Positions 41,724 through 51,302 of a DNA stretch of 64,000 nt are shown one piece after another (position 1 is the stretch's first letter; each line of letters opens with the position of its first letter). The position numbers and the translations under genes are program-made. This DNA is from Oscillospiraceae bacterium (GTDB lineage Bacteria > Bacillota > Clostridia > Oscillospirales > Ruminococcaceae). The notes under the pieces were generated by a model that saw only the letters and a program-made list of their open reading frames with translations, searched no databases and was not told the DNA's origin. The stretch spans positions 1 to 64,000 of the forward strand of contig JAHHUC010000001.1 in the NCBI GenBank assembly GCA_020024215.1, given 5' to 3'.

Positions 41724-42128
41724 ATGGACGTTATTGCAATGGCAAGAGAATTGGGCCACGCTATTCAGAACATGAACAGCTACAAGGAGATGATGAAGCT
41801 TTCTGATGAGTGCGACAGCGACAAGGAGCTTCAGTCAATGGTGGAGGAATTCAACCGGCTCAAGGGCAGGATAAATCAGGAAATAATGAGCGATGAGAGA
41901 GATGATGACAAGATAGGTGAAATGGATAAAAGATTGAGAGAGGTCTATTCTGTCATCACCTCCAACCCAAAGATGAAGGCCTTGTCCGATGCAAAGGAAA
42001 ACTTCGCCCAGACCTTCAACTATGTAAGCCAGATTATAACAGCTTCTGCCAACGGAGAAAACCCCGACACAATTGAGCTGGTTGCAGGCTGCACAGGAAG
42101 CTGCTCCTCCTGCGGCGGCTGCCACTAA
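41724..42128 (+). CDS. YlbF/YmcA family protein with a cysteine-rich tail
   Basis: A 134-residue, mostly helical protein of the YlbF/YmcA family. The helical part (about 1-105, MARELGHAIQNMNSYKEMMK and following) is followed by a tail ending CTGSCSSCGGCH, with four cysteines. In Bacillus subtilis YlbF, YmcA and YaaT form a complex that carries Fe-S clusters and affects RNase Y-dependent mRNA processing and sporulation; the cysteine tail here would suit cluster binding. It lies between miaB and mutS in one operon with short gaps. Confidence 0.82.
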   Translation: MDVIAMARELGHAIQNMNSYKEMMKLSDECDSDKELQSMVEEFNRLKGRINQEIMSDERDDDKIGEMDKRLREVYSVITSNPKMKALSDAKENFAQTFNYVSQIITASANGENPDTIELVAGCTGSCSSCGGCH

Positions 42129-42159
42129 TATTTAATTTTTCTTTTAAGGACGTGATTTT

Positions 42160-44733
42160 TTGGCAGAGCTTTCGCCTATGATGAAGCAATATATGGAAGT
42201 GAAGGAAAAGCACCCGGATCAGATTCTGTTTTTCCGTTTGGGCGACTTCTATGAAATGTTCTATGATGATGCAAAGCTTGTATCTAAGGAGCTTAATTTG
42301 GTTTTGACAGGCAAGCTCTGCGGTCAGGAGGAAAAGGCTCCCATGTGCGGAGTGCCCTACCACTCCAGTGAAGCATACATTTCCAGACTTATCAAAAAGG
42401 GCTACAAGGTTGCTATCTGCGAGCAGACAGAGGACCCTAAGCTGTCTAAGGGATTGGTAAAGCGAGAGGTCATAAGGGTGGTGACACCCGGGACTGTAAT
42501 TGAGGACGGTATGCTCGAAGAGGGGCAGAACAACTATATTTCCTCCTGTTTTTTGGATGAAAAAAGCTGTGCCCTGGCCTTTGCCGACATTTCCACAGGC
42601 AAAATAATGTGTACAGAGGTTCCCTTTGGCAATCTAAGATTTATAAAGGATGAAATCGCCAGATTTTCCCCCAGCGAGATCATCTTTCCTAAGACCTCAC
42701 CCATAGGGGATTTTTTGAAGAAAGAGGCCTCTGATGCCTGCCTGACAGCCTTTGAGGATGATAGCTTTTTGAAAGAAAACGCAGTCAGGAGGGTAAAGGA
42801 AAGATTTCCTAAAGAATTTTCCCTTCTGGATATAAATGAGGACCTTGCGCTCATCTCCTCCCTAGGTGCACTTATCAGCTATCTGGAGGAAACACAGAAG
42901 GTGGGAATAGAAAGGCTCATATCGTTTGAGATATATGAAAGCGACAAATATATGCGCCTTGATGAAACCGCAAGAAGAAATCTGGAAATAACCAAAACCA
43001 TGAGGACAGGAGAAAAAAAGGGCAGCCTTCTGTGGGTGGTTGACAAAACAAGGACCGCTATGGGCAAAAGACTTTTGAGAAAGTTTTTTGATCAGCCGCT
43101 TTGCAACCCCATAACCATTGAAAAAAGATTAAACGCAATAGATGAGCTTTGTGATGATTCCATTTTAAGAATGGACCTGGGGGATATCCTCTCCTCTGTC
43201 TATGATATGGAAAGACTTCTCACAAGGATAGTATGCAGCACAGGAAATCCCAGAGAAATAATTTCTTTGAAGAACACATTTCTCAAGCTTCCCCTGCTTA
43301 AAGAAAAGCTTTATGGCTGCTCCTCAAGGCTTTTGAGAGAAAGCAGGGACAGGATAGACACGCTTGAGGATATATGCCAAGAAATTGAAAACACTCTCAC
43401 AGATAATCCGCCTGTTGTCACAAAGGAGGGCGGATACATAAGAGCGGGCTTCTCTTTGGAGCTTGACAAGCTTCGCTCACTTTTGACCAACAGCCACGAC
43501 ATACTTTCACAGATGGAAAAGGATGAACGGGAAAAAACCGGAATCAAAAGCCTTAAAATAGGCTTCAATAAAATATTCGGATATTATATCGAGGTTTCCA
43601 ACTCCTTCAAGGAGCAGGTTCCTGATAATTACATAAGAAAGCAGACGCTGACCAACGGAGAAAGATATATAACACAAGAGCTTAAAAATCTGGAAAACGA
43701 CATTTTAACCTCAAGGGAAAAGTCTATTATAATGGAGGCGGAAATATTCCAGCAGCTGAGGGAAAAAATTTCCGCAGCTCTTGAGAGAATTCAAACCACG
43801 GCCGATGCTGTGGCTCATCTTGATGTATTCACCTCTCTTGCGGATTTGGCGGTGGAAAATGACTACTGCCGGCCTGTCATAACACAGACAGGCGAAATAA
43901 TAATAGAGGACGGAAGGCATCCGGTGGTGGAAAATATTATAGGCGAGGGCAGCTTTGTTGCCAACGATTGTCTTTTGGACAAAAACGAAAATCAGGTCGC
44001 CATAATAACAGGCCCCAATATGGCAGGAAAATCCACCTATATAAGACAGACGGCAATAATTGTGCTTTTATCCCAGATAGGCTCCTTTGTCCCTGCAAAG
44101 ACAGCCACCATAGGAATTGTGGACGGCATATACACAAGGGTTGGAGCCTCCGACGATTTGGCGACAGGACAATCCACCTTTATGGTGGAGATGAACGAGG
44201 TTGCCCGGATATTGAAAAACGCCACATCCGACAGCCTGATCATATTGGATGAGGTGGGACGGGGAACCTCCACATTTGACGGCATGAGCATTGCAAAGGC
44301 AATTTTGGAATATATACTTGATAAAAGAAAGCTGGGTGCAAAAACACTTTTTGCCACCCATTACCACGAGCTTACAGATATGGAAAAGGAATTTTCATCT
44401 GTTAAAAATTACAACACAGCTGTCAAAAAAAGAGGCGACGACATCACATTCTTAAGAAGGATAGTAAAGGGCTCTGTTGATGACAGCTACGGAATAGAGG
44501 TATCAAAGCTGGCAGGCATACCTGACAGCATCATCAAAAGGGCTCACGAGATTCTTTATGAATTGGAAAATAAAAAGGAGCCTGTGCATACAGAGGACAA
44601 GCCCCAATCCAATCAGCTCTCCTTCGGTGTAAAATCCAAGGCAGAGGAGGAATTGAGAGCAACAGACCTCAACACGCTGACGCCCATTGAAGCCTTCAAC
44701 CTGCTTTACAGGCTCAAGGCTATGTTGGATTGA
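42160..44733 (+). CDS. mutS: DNA mismatch repair protein MutS
   Basis: An 857-residue mismatch recognition ATPase. MMKQYMEVKEKHPDQILFF opens the mismatch-binding domain, with the Phe-x-Glu wedge in DFYEMFYDD near residue 30. The clamp and lever domains follow. The ATPase has Walker A GPNMAGKSTY near 618, DDLATGQSTFMVEM and LDEVGRGTSTFDG near 695, and a C-terminal helix-turn-helix. I used the TTG at 42160, behind AAGGA; ATG 42178 is an alternative six codons later. It precedes mutL. Confidence 0.97.
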   Translation: MAELSPMMKQYMEVKEKHPDQILFFRLGDFYEMFYDDAKLVSKELNLVLTGKLCGQEEKAPMCGVPYHSSEAYISRLIKKGYKVAICEQTEDPKLSKGLVKREVIRVVTPGTVIEDGMLEEGQNNYISSCFLDEKSCALAFADISTGKIMCTEVPFGNLRFIKDEIARFSPSEIIFPKTSPIGDFLKKEASDACLTAFEDDSFLKENAVRRVKERFPKEFSLLDINEDLALISSLGALISYLEETQKVGIERLISFEIYESDKYMRLDETARRNLEITKTMRTGEKKGSLLWVVDKTRTAMGKRLLRKFFDQPLCNPITIEKRLNAIDELCDDSILRMDLGDILSSVYDMERLLTRIVCSTGNPREIISLKNTFLKLPLLKEKLYGCSSRLLRESRDRIDTLEDICQEIENTLTDNPPVVTKEGGYIRAGFSLELDKLRSLLTNSHDILSQMEKDEREKTGIKSLKIGFNKIFGYYIEVSNSFKEQVPDNYIRKQTLTNGERYITQELKNLENDILTSREKSIIMEAEIFQQLREKISAALERIQTTADAVAHLDVFTSLADLAVENDYCRPVITQTGEIIIEDGRHPVVENIIGEGSFVANDCLLDKNENQVAIITGPNMAGKSTYIRQTAIIVLLSQIGSFVPAKTATIGIVDGIYTRVGASDDLATGQSTFMVEMNEVARILKNATSDSLIILDEVGRGTSTFDGMSIAKAILEYILDKRKLGAKTLFATHYHELTDMEKEFSSVKNYNTAVKKRGDDITFLRRIVKGSVDDSYGIEVSKLAGIPDSIIKRAHEILYELENKKEPVHTEDKPQSNQLSFGVKSKAEEELRATDLNTLTPIEAFNLLYRLKAMLD

Positions 44734-44767
44734 AATTTATAAAAAAGTGCAGGGGAGGGTTTAAAAA

Positions 44768-46831
44768 ATGCCTGTAATCAAGGTTTTGCCAAAGAGCATA
44801 AGCGAGCTTATAAACGCAGGAGAGGTGGTCGACAGACCTGCCTCCATAATAAAGGAGCTGGTTGAAAATTCACTGGATGCTTCTGCTAAAAAAATCACAG
44901 TCGAAATAAGGCACGGAGGTATCACATATCTGTCTGTAAAGGATGACGGCTCAGGCATTTATAAAGATGAGCTTCCCACCGCCTTCATACGCCATGCCAC
45001 AAGCAAGATAGCCTCCATAGAGGATTTGGAGAAAATAGGCACCATGGGCTTTAGAGGTGAGGCCCTGCCATCCATAGCTGCCGTTTCAAAGGTGGTTTTG
45101 TCCTCCAAGCCGAAGGATCAGAAGGAGGGCTGGCAATATAACACCGAAACAGGCGAAATTTCACTGTGCCCCATGAGTGACGGCACAAAAATTGTTGTAA
45201 CCGACCTTTTTTTCAACACTCCTGCCAGAATGAAATTTTTAAAAAGGGATGTCACAGAGGCAAATGCTGTGACCACGCTTTTGGAAAGGCTTGCCCTTTC
45301 TAATCCTCAGGTATCCTTCACATTCATCCGAGACGGAAAAACAAGGATCAAAACCTTTGGCGACGGCTCGCTTTTAGCCTCTGTCAGATCGGTTCTCTCA
45401 TCCGATGTGTCAAATTTCCTGAGGGAGGTGGCTATGGAAAGAAACGGAATAAAGGTCACAGGGCTTATATCCGTCCCTCCCTTTTCAAGACAGTCTCGGG
45501 CATTGGAGACATTTTTTATAAACAGGAGATTCGTCCACTCCAAAACCTGTCAGGCAGCCATTGAGGAGGCGTATAAAAACCGCCTTATGTCAGGAAAATT
45601 TCCCGTCTGCTTTTTAAATCTTGAGATGGATTTTTCTCTTGTGGATGTGAATATACACCCTGCCAAGCTGGAGGTCAGATTTCAAAATGAGCGGGATGTT
45701 TACAATGCGGTTTATTCCTGCTGCCTTGAAAGGCTGGATTTGGATTTCAAGGAAAAAAACCTCTCCCCCATTCAAAAGATAAACCCCTTTTCACTCAATG
45801 ATTTTGACCACAGAAAGGAACAGCTTTCCATCTCCTCTCTTGTAAAGGAGGAGCCTGTGTCCTTTTCCTTCAATTCGGTGCCAAACACGCTTTCACTGAG
45901 GGATGAAACCTCCATACTGCCAAATCTCAAGGGGGAAAATCCGCTTTTGCAAAGCTTCAAGCTCAGAGAGGGCAAGCTGGATATTGAGGTTGAGGAGCCA
46001 TTTGTCCCTAAAAAGCCGGAGATATTATCCGAAAGCTTAAGCTTTAAGGAAAATTCTCAGGCCTTAAAAAAAGAGGCCGGGGAAGCTTTGGAAAAAGAAC
46101 AGGCAGAAAAAGCAGAGCAGCAGGTACCTGCCGACAGCTTAAAAGAAAATGACAAGGCCCCTGATTATAAATTCCCAAAGGAAAAAAACGAGGCTGACCT
46201 TTATGAAGAAACGGAAAAGGCTCCCTCTGACATTCTGCAAAGCGAGGAAATTCCCGCTTACAGAATAATAGGAGAGGTGTTCAAAACCTATATCCTCATT
46301 GAAAAGGAGGATGACTTCATACTTATAGACAAGCACGCTGCCCACGAGGGGTACATCTATCACAGCATCAAGGATTCATTTTTGCCGGGAAGCTTTTGCT
46401 CACAGCTTTCTCTTGTTCCCACCGCAGTTTCTCTTACACCTGAGGAATATTTTTCACTTTGTGAAAACATGGATGTGCTTAAAGGCTTTAACATAAAGGC
46501 GGAGGCTATCGGGAACAACACATTTATGGTTTTTGAAATTCCTCAGGTTTTGGAAGGATGCACTATAAGCACCATTATATCGGACATTGCCGAGGGTGTG
46601 CTCAAGGGAAAGAAAAATCCCACACCGGATTATTTTGACAGGCTTATCTATTCTGTCTCATGCAGAAGCGCCACAATGGCAGGCATAGCATCCCATATGC
46701 CCGAGCTTGAGGCTCTGGCAGATATGTGCCTTAAAAAGGGAATAAGCTTCTGCCCCCACGGCAGGCCCTGCAAAATGGTGATAAGCAAAAGCAAGCTGGA
46801 CAAGATGTTCGGCAGACTCGGCGCAATATGA
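44768..46831 (+). CDS. mutL: DNA mismatch repair endonuclease MutL
   Basis: A 687-residue GHKL ATPase and endonuclease. ATP-binding motifs ELVENSLDASAKKI near residue 33, DDGSGI near 60 and GFRGEALPSIAAVS near 94 are intact. A long acidic linker (about 320-490) leads to the C-terminal domain with DKHAAHE (the DQHAxxE metal motif with Lys for Gln), SCRSATMAG and CPHGRP. These indicate the nicking type of MutL, as expected without MutH. GGGAGGG precedes the ATG. Co-transcribed with mutS. Confidence 0.96.
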   Translation: MPVIKVLPKSISELINAGEVVDRPASIIKELVENSLDASAKKITVEIRHGGITYLSVKDDGSGIYKDELPTAFIRHATSKIASIEDLEKIGTMGFRGEALPSIAAVSKVVLSSKPKDQKEGWQYNTETGEISLCPMSDGTKIVVTDLFFNTPARMKFLKRDVTEANAVTTLLERLALSNPQVSFTFIRDGKTRIKTFGDGSLLASVRSVLSSDVSNFLREVAMERNGIKVTGLISVPPFSRQSRALETFFINRRFVHSKTCQAAIEEAYKNRLMSGKFPVCFLNLEMDFSLVDVNIHPAKLEVRFQNERDVYNAVYSCCLERLDLDFKEKNLSPIQKINPFSLNDFDHRKEQLSISSLVKEEPVSFSFNSVPNTLSLRDETSILPNLKGENPLLQSFKLREGKLDIEVEEPFVPKKPEILSESLSFKENSQALKKEAGEALEKEQAEKAEQQVPADSLKENDKAPDYKFPKEKNEADLYEETEKAPSDILQSEEIPAYRIIGEVFKTYILIEKEDDFILIDKHAAHEGYIYHSIKDSFLPGSFCSQLSLVPTAVSLTPEEYFSLCENMDVLKGFNIKAEAIGNNTFMVFEIPQVLEGCTISTIISDIAEGVLKGKKNPTPDYFDRLIYSVSCRSATMAGIASHMPELEALADMCLKKGISFCPHGRPCKMVISKSKLDKMFGRLGAI

Positions 46832-46884
46832 CAGCATTTAAAGCGCACATTCAAATATAAAAGTAGGATTAGGAAGTAATCAGC

Positions 46885-47811
46885 ATGAAAACAGATGTTG
46901 CTGCAATAGTGGGCCCCACCGCCTCCGGCAAGACCGCCCTCTCCATAGCACTGGCAAAAAAACTAAACGGCGAAATCATATCCGCCGATTCCATGCAGAT
47001 ATATAAGGGCATGGACATTGCATCTGCAAAGCCCTCTGAAAGCGAAAAAGAGGGAATAGAACATCATCTTATGGATTTTCTCTCCCCCTTTGAAAGTTAC
47101 AGTGTGGCAAACTTTGTAGAGGATGCAAAGCAGAAGATATTCGAGGTTGCTAAGCGGGGGCATTTTCCCATAATTGTGGGAGGAACAGGCCTTTATGTAA
47201 ATTCACTTCTTGACAATGTGACCTTTTCAAAAAGCAAAAAGGATGAGGCATACCGCAAAGAGCTGGAAATTCTGGCAGAAAAAGATGGCAGCCAAAGGCT
47301 TTACAATATGCTTTTAAAAATTGATGAGCCATATGCAAAAACGCTCCATCCAAACAACACAGGAAGGGTTATAAGAGCTTTGGAGCTTTATAAAACCGAC
47401 AAAATAACAATGACAGAGCAGCTTAGAGAATCAAGGAAAATCCCCTCCCCCTTTAATGATGTCCGCATAGGCATAGCCTTTAAGGACAGGCAGAAGCTCT
47501 ATGACAGGATAAACCTCAGAGTTGATAAAATGATGAGTATGGGGCTTTTGCAGGAGGCCGAAAAATTTTTAAGCGAAAACCCCTCCCCCACAGCCCTTCA
47601 GGCAATAGGCATAAAGGAGATGTCGCCCTATATAAAGGGGCTTCGCAGCCTTGACTGCTGCATAGAAAGCCTTAAGCAGGCAACGCGCAATTATGCCAAA
47701 AGGCAGATAACGTGGTTCAAAAAGGATGAGAAAATAAAGTGGCTGTATGCTGACGAAATGAGCTTTTCAGAAATGACAGAAACAGCCTTTAAGTATATAA
47801 GGGAGTCTTGA
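46885..47811 (+). CDS. miaA: tRNA dimethylallyltransferase MiaA
   Basis: A 308-residue enzyme that puts a dimethylallyl group on A37 of tRNAs reading U-initial codons, the substrate for MiaB. The P-loop GPTASGKTALS is at residues 10-20, with ISADSMQIYKGMDIASAKPS near 34, GGTGLYVNSLL near 95 and the C-terminal YAKRQITWFKKD near 270. Its stop overlaps an upstream TTG of the next gene. No hfq follows, unlike in many related operons. Confidence 0.96.
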   Translation: MKTDVAAIVGPTASGKTALSIALAKKLNGEIISADSMQIYKGMDIASAKPSESEKEGIEHHLMDFLSPFESYSVANFVEDAKQKIFEVAKRGHFPIIVGGTGLYVNSLLDNVTFSKSKKDEAYRKELEILAEKDGSQRLYNMLLKIDEPYAKTLHPNNTGRVIRALELYKTDKITMTEQLRESRKIPSPFNDVRIGIAFKDRQKLYDRINLRVDKMMSMGLLQEAEKFLSENPSPTALQAIGIKEMSPYIKGLRSLDCCIESLKQATRNYAKRQITWFKKDEKIKWLYADEMSFSEMTETAFKYIRES

Positions 47812-47813
47812 AT

Positions 47814-49034
47814 TTGAAGAACAAGGGTATAAGCTACATCATATCAGGACTTTTTATGATGTTTGTGCTTCTTTTTATGGCATACAATGGGTTCAGATAC
47901 TTCTACAAGCCCATTGAAACAGAAATAACCTATGAATACACCATAGCCGACAAGGAGAAAACCAAAGCCCTTGTTATAAGGGAGGAAGAGGTGATCCCCT
48001 TTCCCCGCCCGCAGGAGGTGTTCGATTACACCGTGGATGACGGAGATGTGGTAATCGGCAAAACAGTAATAGCAAAAACCTATGAGAATGAGGATGCGCT
48101 TTTAAACAAATCCAAAACCGCAGAGCTGGATAAAAAGATAGCTGCTCTGGAAAGCGCCTTGAAAACCTCCTCCTCTCTCAAGGAAATTGAAAACCTCACA
48201 ACACAGATAAATAAATCTGTCAGCACTGCGGTTGTTTCCTCGGTTAGGCATGACCTTGAAAAAATAGGCGAAACCTACGAGGCTCTCAATTTCTTTCTGG
48301 CTAAAAAATATGTTATGAACGGCGGAAAGAATCTTGACATAAGCATAGCAAAGCTTAAAACAGAAAGGGAAAGCTATTCTCAGGGCTTTACCGAAAAGGA
48401 GAATATCAAGGCGGGAAAAAGCGGATATTTTTCCTCCTATACAGATAACCTTGAGGAAAGGCTCTCCCCTTCGCTGCTTAAAGAAAAAAGCTTTGAGGAG
48501 CTGGAAAAGCTTTTTTCCCTTTCTCAGGAGGAAAAAAGCACCGACTGTCTGGGCAAGGTGGTAAAGGACCACAACTGGCTGGCGCTGTGCATAACAGATG
48601 TAAAAAAGCAGGACAATCTTGCCGTGGGTGAAAGGGTTACGCTTGACTTTAAGGAGAAAAACTGCCGAGATCTGCCTGCAACCGTGATAAACATAGTAAA
48701 AAACAGCGACAACACAAAAATGGCGGTCGTGCTCAAATGCAACCGGATTAACGAGGAGCTGCTTTCAAAAAGGCTGTCGGATATCACCATATCCTCCAAA
48801 TCCTTCAGAGGCTACAAGGTGAACAAAAGCGCTCTGCGATTCATAGACAACAAGGAGGGAGTTTATGTGATAGAAGGAGGAATAGCCGTTTTCAAGGAGA
48901 TAAATGTGATATATTCCTCGGACAATTATGTGATATGCGCCCCGGATATGGGAGAGGGGCATTTGGAAATTTTCGATGAGGTCATTGTAAAGGGAACGGA
49001 TATATACAACGGAAAGCTGATTGAAACAACATAG
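47814..49034 (+). CDS. HlyD-like membrane-anchored protein
   Basis: A 406-residue protein with one N-terminal membrane segment (about 6-27, ISYIISGLFMMFVLLFMAYNG). Outside lie a biotinyl-lipoyl-like half motif (VFDYTVDDGDVVIGKTVIAK), a coiled-coil region (about 95-130) and a second half (FRGYKVNKSALRFIDNKEGVYVIEGG). This is the HlyD/membrane-fusion-protein layout. No ABC or RND transporter gene is beside it; related proteins often lie near sepF/ylmH in Clostridia. I prefer the TTG at 47814, eight bases after GGGAG; TTG 47808 overlaps the miaA stop but is too close to that site. Confidence 0.68.
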   Translation: MKNKGISYIISGLFMMFVLLFMAYNGFRYFYKPIETEITYEYTIADKEKTKALVIREEEVIPFPRPQEVFDYTVDDGDVVIGKTVIAKTYENEDALLNKSKTAELDKKIAALESALKTSSSLKEIENLTTQINKSVSTAVVSSVRHDLEKIGETYEALNFFLAKKYVMNGGKNLDISIAKLKTERESYSQGFTEKENIKAGKSGYFSSYTDNLEERLSPSLLKEKSFEELEKLFSLSQEEKSTDCLGKVVKDHNWLALCITDVKKQDNLAVGERVTLDFKEKNCRDLPATVINIVKNSDNTKMAVVLKCNRINEELLSKRLSDITISSKSFRGYKVNKSALRFIDNKEGVYVIEGGIAVFKEINVIYSSDNYVICAPDMGEGHLEIFDEVIVKGTDIYNGKLIETT

Positions 49035-49081
49035 TTTTTTCAATATTTCCTTCAAAGTATAACGGTAATTCTATTATTTCA

Positions 49082-49110
49082 TTGACAAAACGATAAAAAA
49101 ACACCATAAT
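49082..49110 (+). promoter_or_regulatory. Promoter for sepF
   Basis: A perfect -35 TTGACA (49082-49087), a 17-base spacer and -10 CATAAT (49105-49110), 38 bases before the sepF start. It makes sepF to ileS an own transcription unit in addition to any read-through. Confidence 0.82.
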
Positions 49111-49148
49111 AAAGGTTAGCAATATTTTGTTTTGATGAGGTAGGTAAT

Positions 49149-49601
49149 ATGGGTATGTTAGATAAGCTGCGAGATTTCTTAATGATACCAAACGATGACC
49201 AATATGACAGTGATGACTCTGATTATGAAAATGAAGAGCAGGAAGAAAGAGAGGCCAAAAGCAAGGTTATGTATGAGGAGCAGGAAAAAAGCAAGGTAGT
49301 GAATTTCAACTCTGTGTCTGACAGACAGGACAAATTTTCTGTTGTCCTTGTTAAGCCTAAGGCTTACAGAGAAGGGGATTCCATTGCAGATCACCTTAAT
49401 GCAAAGAAAATTGTAATTTTAAACCTTGAGGAGGCAAACCAGACAGATTCTATCCGCCTTGTTGACTTCTTAAGCGGCGCAGCCTATGCCATAGGCGGAA
49501 AAATTGAGAAAATAAATTCTGATATTTACATCATCGCCCCCTACAATGTGGAATTTTCCGGTGATGTGGTTCAGGAATTGACAGGCGGCATTTACCTTTG
49601 A
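49149..49601 (+). CDS. sepF: Cell division protein SepF
   Basis: A 150-residue protein that binds membrane through its N-terminus and bundles FtsZ. MGMLDKLRDFLMIPNDD is the amphipathic membrane-targeting helix; an acidic linker follows (about 18-55). The conserved core (about 60-150) has VVLVKPKAYREGDSIADHL, VILNLEEANQTDSIRLVDFLSG and the closing stretch IYIIAPYNVEFSG. Since no ftsA lies with ftsZ here, SepF may be the main Z-ring anchor (inference). The stop overlaps the next start as TGATG. Confidence 0.95.
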   Translation: MGMLDKLRDFLMIPNDDQYDSDDSDYENEEQEEREAKSKVMYEEQEKSKVVNFNSVSDRQDKFSVVLVKPKAYREGDSIADHLNAKKIVILNLEEANQTDSIRLVDFLSGAAYAIGGKIEKINSDIYIIAPYNVEFSGDVVQELTGGIYL

Positions 49602-50365
49602 TGGGCAGGATAGATTTCTTAAATCCTGACAGCAGCGAAAGACTTCTTTTTGCAAGACTCTGCGACCTTTCAGAAAGAGCTGAAAGGGGCAGGATGTGTT
49701 TTTCGCGCTTTTTAAACCTCAGAGAGCAGGAAATTGCAAGGGCTGCCATTTCTTCATACAGCGTGGAGCATATGTTTTCAGGCGGCTTTGAAGGCTCTGA
49801 AAAGCTTATGCTGGGGCTTTGTGATAAAGGCTCAAAGCTTGAGGCAGACTGCTTTCCCATTTCGCTTCTGACGCTGGAATTTAAAAAGGATGCAGAAATT
49901 TCACACAGGGACATATTGGGCTCGCTTATGTCATTGGGCATTGAGAGAAACAGCATAGGTGATATTTTTCTTTATGACTGTAAGGCTTCCTTTGCAGTAA
50001 TCTCCCATCTTGAGGAAACTGTAAAAAGAGAAATTGAGCATATAGGAAGATATCCTGTAAAAGTTATTCCCTATGAGGGCGATGGTGTCATTGTTAAAAA
50101 AACCCAGGACAAAAGCTGTGTCATATCGTCTTTGAGGCTGGATTCGGTCATAGCTGCACTCACAGGAAAAAGCAGAACAGCCGCCGCTGAGCTTATAAAA
50201 AAACAACCTATATTCATTAACGATAAAAGAAGCGACAAAATAGATGAAACAGTACCCTTGGGAGCTGTAATAACCATAAGGGGCTTTGGAAAATTCAGGT
50301 TGTCCTCTGAATGTTCAAAAACTTCAAAGGACAGGCTGAGAATAACTGTCTCTAAGTACATATAA
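49601..50365 (+). CDS. ylmH: YlmH family S4-domain RNA-binding protein
   Basis: A 254-residue protein. The N-terminal part (about 1-170) includes RFLNLREQEIARAAISSY and DILGSLMSLGIERNSIGDIFL, typical of YlmH. The C-terminal S4 domain (about 180-240, LRLDSVIAALTGKSRTAAAELI) binds RNA. YlmH is linked to ribosome rescue or quality control in Bacillus and lies in the division gene cluster of most Firmicutes. The ATG at 49601 overlaps the sepF stop by one base; a TTG one codon earlier is possible. ylmG/yggT, usually between sepF and ylmH, is missing. Confidence 0.9.
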   Translation: MGRIDFLNPDSSERLLFARLCDLSERAERGRMCFSRFLNLREQEIARAAISSYSVEHMFSGGFEGSEKLMLGLCDKGSKLEADCFPISLLTLEFKKDAEISHRDILGSLMSLGIERNSIGDIFLYDCKASFAVISHLEETVKREIEHIGRYPVKVIPYEGDGVIVKKTQDKSCVISSLRLDSVIAALTGKSRTAAAELIKKQPIFINDKRSDKIDETVPLGAVITIRGFGKFRLSSECSKTSKDRLRITVSKYI

Positions 50366-50382
50366 TCTGGGGAGGAAAGATA

Positions 50383-51258
50383 ATGCTAAATCCTAATGAA
50401 ATAGCCCACAAGAAATTTGAAAAGGCGCTGGGCTTCGGATACCGCATGGACGATGTTGAAGAATATTTAGAGCTTGTTGCAAAGGATATGCAGGATCTTA
50501 TTGACGAGAAAGCCGATTTGGAAAGAAAGATGATAGTTCTGGCTGATAAGCTTAATGAATACCGCGAGGACGAGGAAAGCCTCAGAACGGCTATATTGAG
50601 CGCACAGAAGCTGGGCGACAGCCTTATAAGGGAATCCAAAACAAAGGCTGAAATCATAATGCGTGATGCAACCATAAAGGCAGATGCCCTGGTGGGCAAT
50701 GCAAGGCGTCAGATAGAGAGGGAAAATGATGCCCTTGTGAGGATACAAAAGGAGGTTGCACTTTTTAAAAACAAGCTGATAGAGCTTTACAAGCAGCATC
50801 TGGAGCTTATCTCCTCACTTCCCGGAGATGATGACAGGCCGCAAAAGCCAAAGGAGGCAGCTGTCAAGAATGTTGAAAGGAAATCCCCCGAAATTCCCGT
50901 GCAGGAAAGCCCGAAAGAGGATTTAAACGACGAGGAAGAGGCGACTATTGAATTCACCTCCCCCTCTGAGGAGCTTAAAGCCCCTCCCATAAATGCAGAG
51001 ATGAGCCTTACACCCGATGAGGAGAAGGCATTAAAGGGTGAGGACATGAGCGCACTTCCCTTCAATCAGGATACGGAGGGCTTTTCGGAGGAATATTCAG
51101 ATGATGATGACACCATTTCATCCTTGAAGGATTCCTTTGATGAAAGCGAGCTGGATGGTGATGAATTGGATCTTTCCTTCTTCAACAAAGCCACCTCCAA
51201 ACCCCATGACAGAAAAAAGAAAGAAATGCGATTCGGCGAATCCTATAAATTCAAATAG
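50383..51258 (+). CDS. divIVA: DivIVA family protein
   Basis: A 291-residue coiled-coil protein. The N-terminal membrane-curvature-sensing domain has LNPNEIAHKKFEKALGFGYR and MDDVEEYLELVAKDM (residues 2-37), where the basic/aromatic FGYR takes the place of the usual G-Y-D loop. Coiled coils continue to about residue 145 and an acidic, low-complexity tail follows (about 160-260). DivIVA marks poles and septa and recruits partner proteins. GGGGAGG precedes the ATG. It directly precedes ileS, as in most Firmicutes. Confidence 0.93.
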   Translation: MLNPNEIAHKKFEKALGFGYRMDDVEEYLELVAKDMQDLIDEKADLERKMIVLADKLNEYREDEESLRTAILSAQKLGDSLIRESKTKAEIIMRDATIKADALVGNARRQIERENDALVRIQKEVALFKNKLIELYKQHLELISSLPGDDDRPQKPKEAAVKNVERKSPEIPVQESPKEDLNDEEEATIEFTSPSEELKAPPINAEMSLTPDEEKALKGEDMSALPFNQDTEGFSEEYSDDDDTISSLKDSFDESELDGDELDLSFFNKATSKPHDRKKKEMRFGESYKFK

Positions 51259-51302
51259 TATTCAAGCCTTATGCGATTTTGATAAAAAGGAGTATTCTAT
51301 AA

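Noticed and set aside
47814-49034. Part of a drug efflux operon
   Set aside because: No ATPase, RND or outer transporter gene is adjacent; the neighbours are tRNA modification and division genes.
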